Below, piece by piece: positions 4,835 through 6,036 of a DNA stretch of 6,036 nt (its first letter is position 1; each line of letters starts with the position of its first letter). The notes under the pieces are model-generated. The model did no database searches and was not told the DNA's origin. It saw nothing but the letters and a program-made list of their open reading frames with translations. The stretch is from Oscillospiraceae bacterium. Lineage in GTDB: Bacteria; Bacillota; Clostridia; Oscillospirales; Oscillospiraceae. Made by a program: the position numbers and the translations under genes. Location: assembly GCA_017557265.1 (NCBI GenBank), contig JAFZAM010000027.1, positions 1 to 6,036 on the forward strand, read 5' to 3'.

Positions 4835-4875
4835 CGCGCACGCGTGATAAATAGTCCCCGCGCGCGCGCGATAAA
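4828..4875. repeat. Two tandem copies of a 24-bp GC-rich repeat with a (CG)6 tract
   Basis: Units 4828-4851 and 4852-4875 match at 22 of 24 positions, and both begin TAGTCCCCGCGC and end GATAAA. The first contains the palindrome CACGCGTG and the second an unbroken CGCGCGCGCGCG (4859-4870), which is prone to Z-DNA. The repeat lies in the divergent intergenic region, overlaps the weak -35 of the HD gene and lies upstream of the sortase promoter, so it may be a regulator-binding array. Confidence 0.8.
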
Positions 4876-4899
4876 TTTACATAATATCTTAGACTTTCC

Positions 4900-4928
4900 T
4901 TGACTATGCATGAATAGGGTGTTATAAT
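4900..4928 (+). promoter_or_regulatory. Strong promoter of the sortase operon
   Basis: TTGACT (4900-4905), a 17-nt spacer and a perfect TATAAT (4923-4928) with an extended TGT immediately before it form a near-consensus housekeeping promoter. Transcription would start near 4935, giving a leader of about 60 nt before the sortase ATG. Confidence 0.9.
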
Positions 4929-4953
4929 ACATTGTCATTTTATAGTCTATATT

Positions 4954-4989
4954 GGCGGCTTGGGCCTATCCGCCGCCTTTCGGAGGCCC
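4954..4989 (+). promoter_or_regulatory. Alternative hairpins over the sortase ribosome binding site
   Basis: Two competing folds are visible in the leader. One is GGCGGC (4954-4959) with GCCGCC (4972-4977). The other is GGGCCT plus CCG (4962-4967, 4970-4972) with CGG plus AGGCCC (4981-4989), which buries the GGAGG ribosome site (4982-4986). The two share bases, so only one can form fully, and the first leaves the ribosome site free. This could set translation efficiency. It is a reading of complementarity only. Confidence 0.45.
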
Positions 4990-4995
4990 CTGTAT

Positions 4996-5853
4996 ATGAA
5001 AAAACTCCGCGTAATATTCATCGTCATATTCTGCGCCGTGCTCGTCTTCAGCCTCTACAAGCTCGGCAGCGAGCTCATCGAGCAGCGCAAGAGCAAGGCC
5101 GCGACCGACGAGGCTCAGGAGATATTCGGCATAGCGCCGTCCCGCTCGACGGACGCGCCGAAGGCCGACCCGACGCCGAAGCCCTCCTCCCCGGTCTACA
5201 TCACCCCGGATACCGAGCCCGTGACCGAGCTCGACTTCATCGTCCCCGTCCTGCCCTTCGACGAATACGGCCGCACGCTTGCGAACGCCGACCTCGCCGC
5301 CGTGCAGGAGGTCAATCCCGACGTCGTCGGCTGGATATACCTGCCCGACTCGCCCATCTCCTACCCGCTGCTGCACGGCGAGGACAACGTCTACTACCTG
5401 CGCCACAACTGGAAGGGCGTGCGCAACGACCCGGCCTCGATATTCCTCGACTACCGCTGCGCGGGCGACTTCTCCGACTTCGACACGATCATCTACGGGC
5501 ACAGGATGAAGAGCGGCTCCATGTTCGGCACGCTCAAATACTACGAGTCCGAGAAGGACTATATAAACACGCACCCGAGCTTCTATATCCGCGTCGGCGA
5601 CGAGGTCTACCGCTACGACGTGTTCGCGCTCGCTGACGTGCCGCTCGACGACGCGTTCTACGAGTGGGAGTTCACGGACCTCGCCTCGCGCGGGGCGTAC
5701 CTCGCGCACGTCATGGAGATGGACAAGCTCTCGACCGGCATATACCCCACCCCGCAAAACAAGATAGTGACGCTCGTCACCTGCACGGGGCGCAGCTACA
5801 CCTCCCGCCTCATCCTCGAGCTCGTGCTCGCTGGCAGGATGAGCGACGAATAA
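4996..5853 (+). CDS. srtB: Class B sortase
   Basis: This is a 285-residue membrane-anchored cysteine transpeptidase that cleaves a C-terminal sorting signal and joins surface proteins to the cell wall or to each other. It has an N-terminal signal anchor (about 5-23), a Pro/Ser/Thr-rich linker (about 45-75) and a catalytic domain from about 100 on. The triad is His169 (YGHRM), Cys263 (LVTCTG) and Arg271 (SYTSRLIL). NPDVVGWIYLPDSPISYPLL and the TCTGRSYTSR context are typical of class B. The start is ATG at 4996, with GGAGG 9 nt upstream. An in-frame ATG at 4960 lies in the structured leader and lacks a ribosome site. No substrate with a sorting motif is visible in the window. A small membrane protein gene follows after 24 bp, suggesting an operon. 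Confidence 0.93.
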   Translation: MKKLRVIFIVIFCAVLVFSLYKLGSELIEQRKSKAATDEAQEIFGIAPSRSTDAPKADPTPKPSSPVYITPDTEPVTELDFIVPVLPFDEYGRTLANADLAAVQEVNPDVVGWIYLPDSPISYPLLHGEDNVYYLRHNWKGVRNDPASIFLDYRCAGDFSDFDTIIYGHRMKSGSMFGTLKYYESEKDYINTHPSFYIRVGDEVYRYDVFALADVPLDDAFYEWEFTDLASRGAYLAHVMEMDKLSTGIYPTPQNKIVTLVTCTGRSYTSRLILELVLAGRMSDE

Positions 5854-5877
5854 GCGATATTATTAAAGGAGCGTTCG

Positions 5878-6036
5878 ATGGACCTTACGACCCTCACGGG
5901 CAAGCTGCTCATAGGCGCCGCGGCTCTCGCGGCTGTGCTGCTCGTCTGCCTGATAATCGCCCTCGCGAGCCGGGCTTCTCTGAAAAAGTGCGGCCGCGCC
6001 GTGCTGCGCGACGGGGCGACCGGCGCGCTGACCGAG
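5878..6036 (+). CDS. Single-pass membrane protein of unknown function, N-terminal 53 residues (runs off right edge)
   Basis: A start at ATG 5878, preceded by AAAGGAG 6 nt upstream, opens a frame that stays open to the window end. The visible part has a hydrophobic helix at about 10-30 (GAAALAAVLLVCLIIALA) followed by a basic stretch (SRASLKKCGR), which predicts a membrane anchor with the remainder in the cytoplasm. No domain is recognisable. It begins 24 bp after the sortase stop with no terminator between them, so it is probably co-transcribed. It could be a sortase-associated accessory or an unrelated membrane protein. Confidence 0.75.
   Translation, partial: MDLTTLTGKLLIGAAALAAVLLVCLIIALASRASLKKCGRAVLRDGATGALTE

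Noticed and set aside
4773..4841. N-terminal extension of the HD protein from ATG 4841
   Set aside because: It has no ribosome site, overlaps the probable -10 box, and encodes residues unlike the family. GTG 4772 has GGAGGAGG at ideal spacing.
3918..4847. 309-codon plus-strand open frame spanning the promoter region and the HD gene
   Set aside because: It crosses a terminator and two minus-strand promoters, shows no domain, and is the antisense of a well-supported HD-domain gene.
4828..4875. CRISPR array
   Set aside because: There are only two abutting units with no spacer between them, and no cas genes.
4960..4995. Sortase start at ATG 4960
   Set aside because: No ribosome site precedes it, it lies inside the leader hairpins, and MKKLRV from 4996 gives a normal signal-anchor N-terminus with GGAGG 9 nt upstream.

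Overview
The window looks like a piece of chromosome from a GC-rich, anaerobic, Gram-positive Clostridia-type bacterium, probably gut-associated. This is inferred from four things: an [FeFe] hydrogenase with a bifurcation-type partner flavoprotein, a class B sortase, a class I cyclic-di-GMP riboswitch, and AT-rich SigA-type promoters with strong Shine-Dalgarno sequences set between GC-rich genes. No rRNA, tRNA, CRISPR array, transposase or phage gene was seen.

Region 1 (1-2740, minus strand) is a redox operon. A near-consensus promoter (2711-2739) reads through a leader of about 125 nt that can fold into a nested, junction-like structure (2615-2693). It then enters a 610-residue iron-sulfur flavoprotein gene. 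That gene overlaps by 7 bp the start of an [FeFe] hydrogenase gene, which runs off the left edge. The flavoprotein fuses the C-terminal [4Fe-4S] part of a NuoF/HydB-like subunit to a GltD/NfnB-like FAD/NAD(P)H oxidoreductase. The pair most likely exchanges electrons between H2/H+, ferredoxin and NAD(P)(H).

Region 2 (2814-4073, minus strand) is a single secreted-protein gene with elaborate control. Two tandem promoters lie inside an inverted repeat and feed a leader of about 250 nt. The leader ends in a clearly recognisable cyclic-di-GMP-I (GEMM-I) riboswitch placed directly against the ribosome binding site of an exported transglutaminase-like protein. Hairpins, including a terminator, follow the gene.

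Region 3 (4082-4834, minus strand) holds an HD-domain metal-dependent phosphohydrolase gene that starts at GTG and ends in a strong intrinsic terminator. Region 4 (4828-6036, plus strand) begins with a GC-rich 24-bp tandem repeat and an extended -10 promoter. It then encodes a class B sortase, followed 24 bp later by the start of a small single-pass membrane protein cut by the right edge.

The links between regions are loose. The transglutaminase and the sortase are both cell-surface functions, and the former is under c-di-GMP control, so the right half is best read as a surface-remodelling neighbourhood next to an unrelated hydrogen-metabolism operon. The strongest leads are the riboswitch-controlled secreted transglutaminase, the truncated/fused bifurcation-type flavoprotein, and the unassigned structured leader of the hydrogenase operon.
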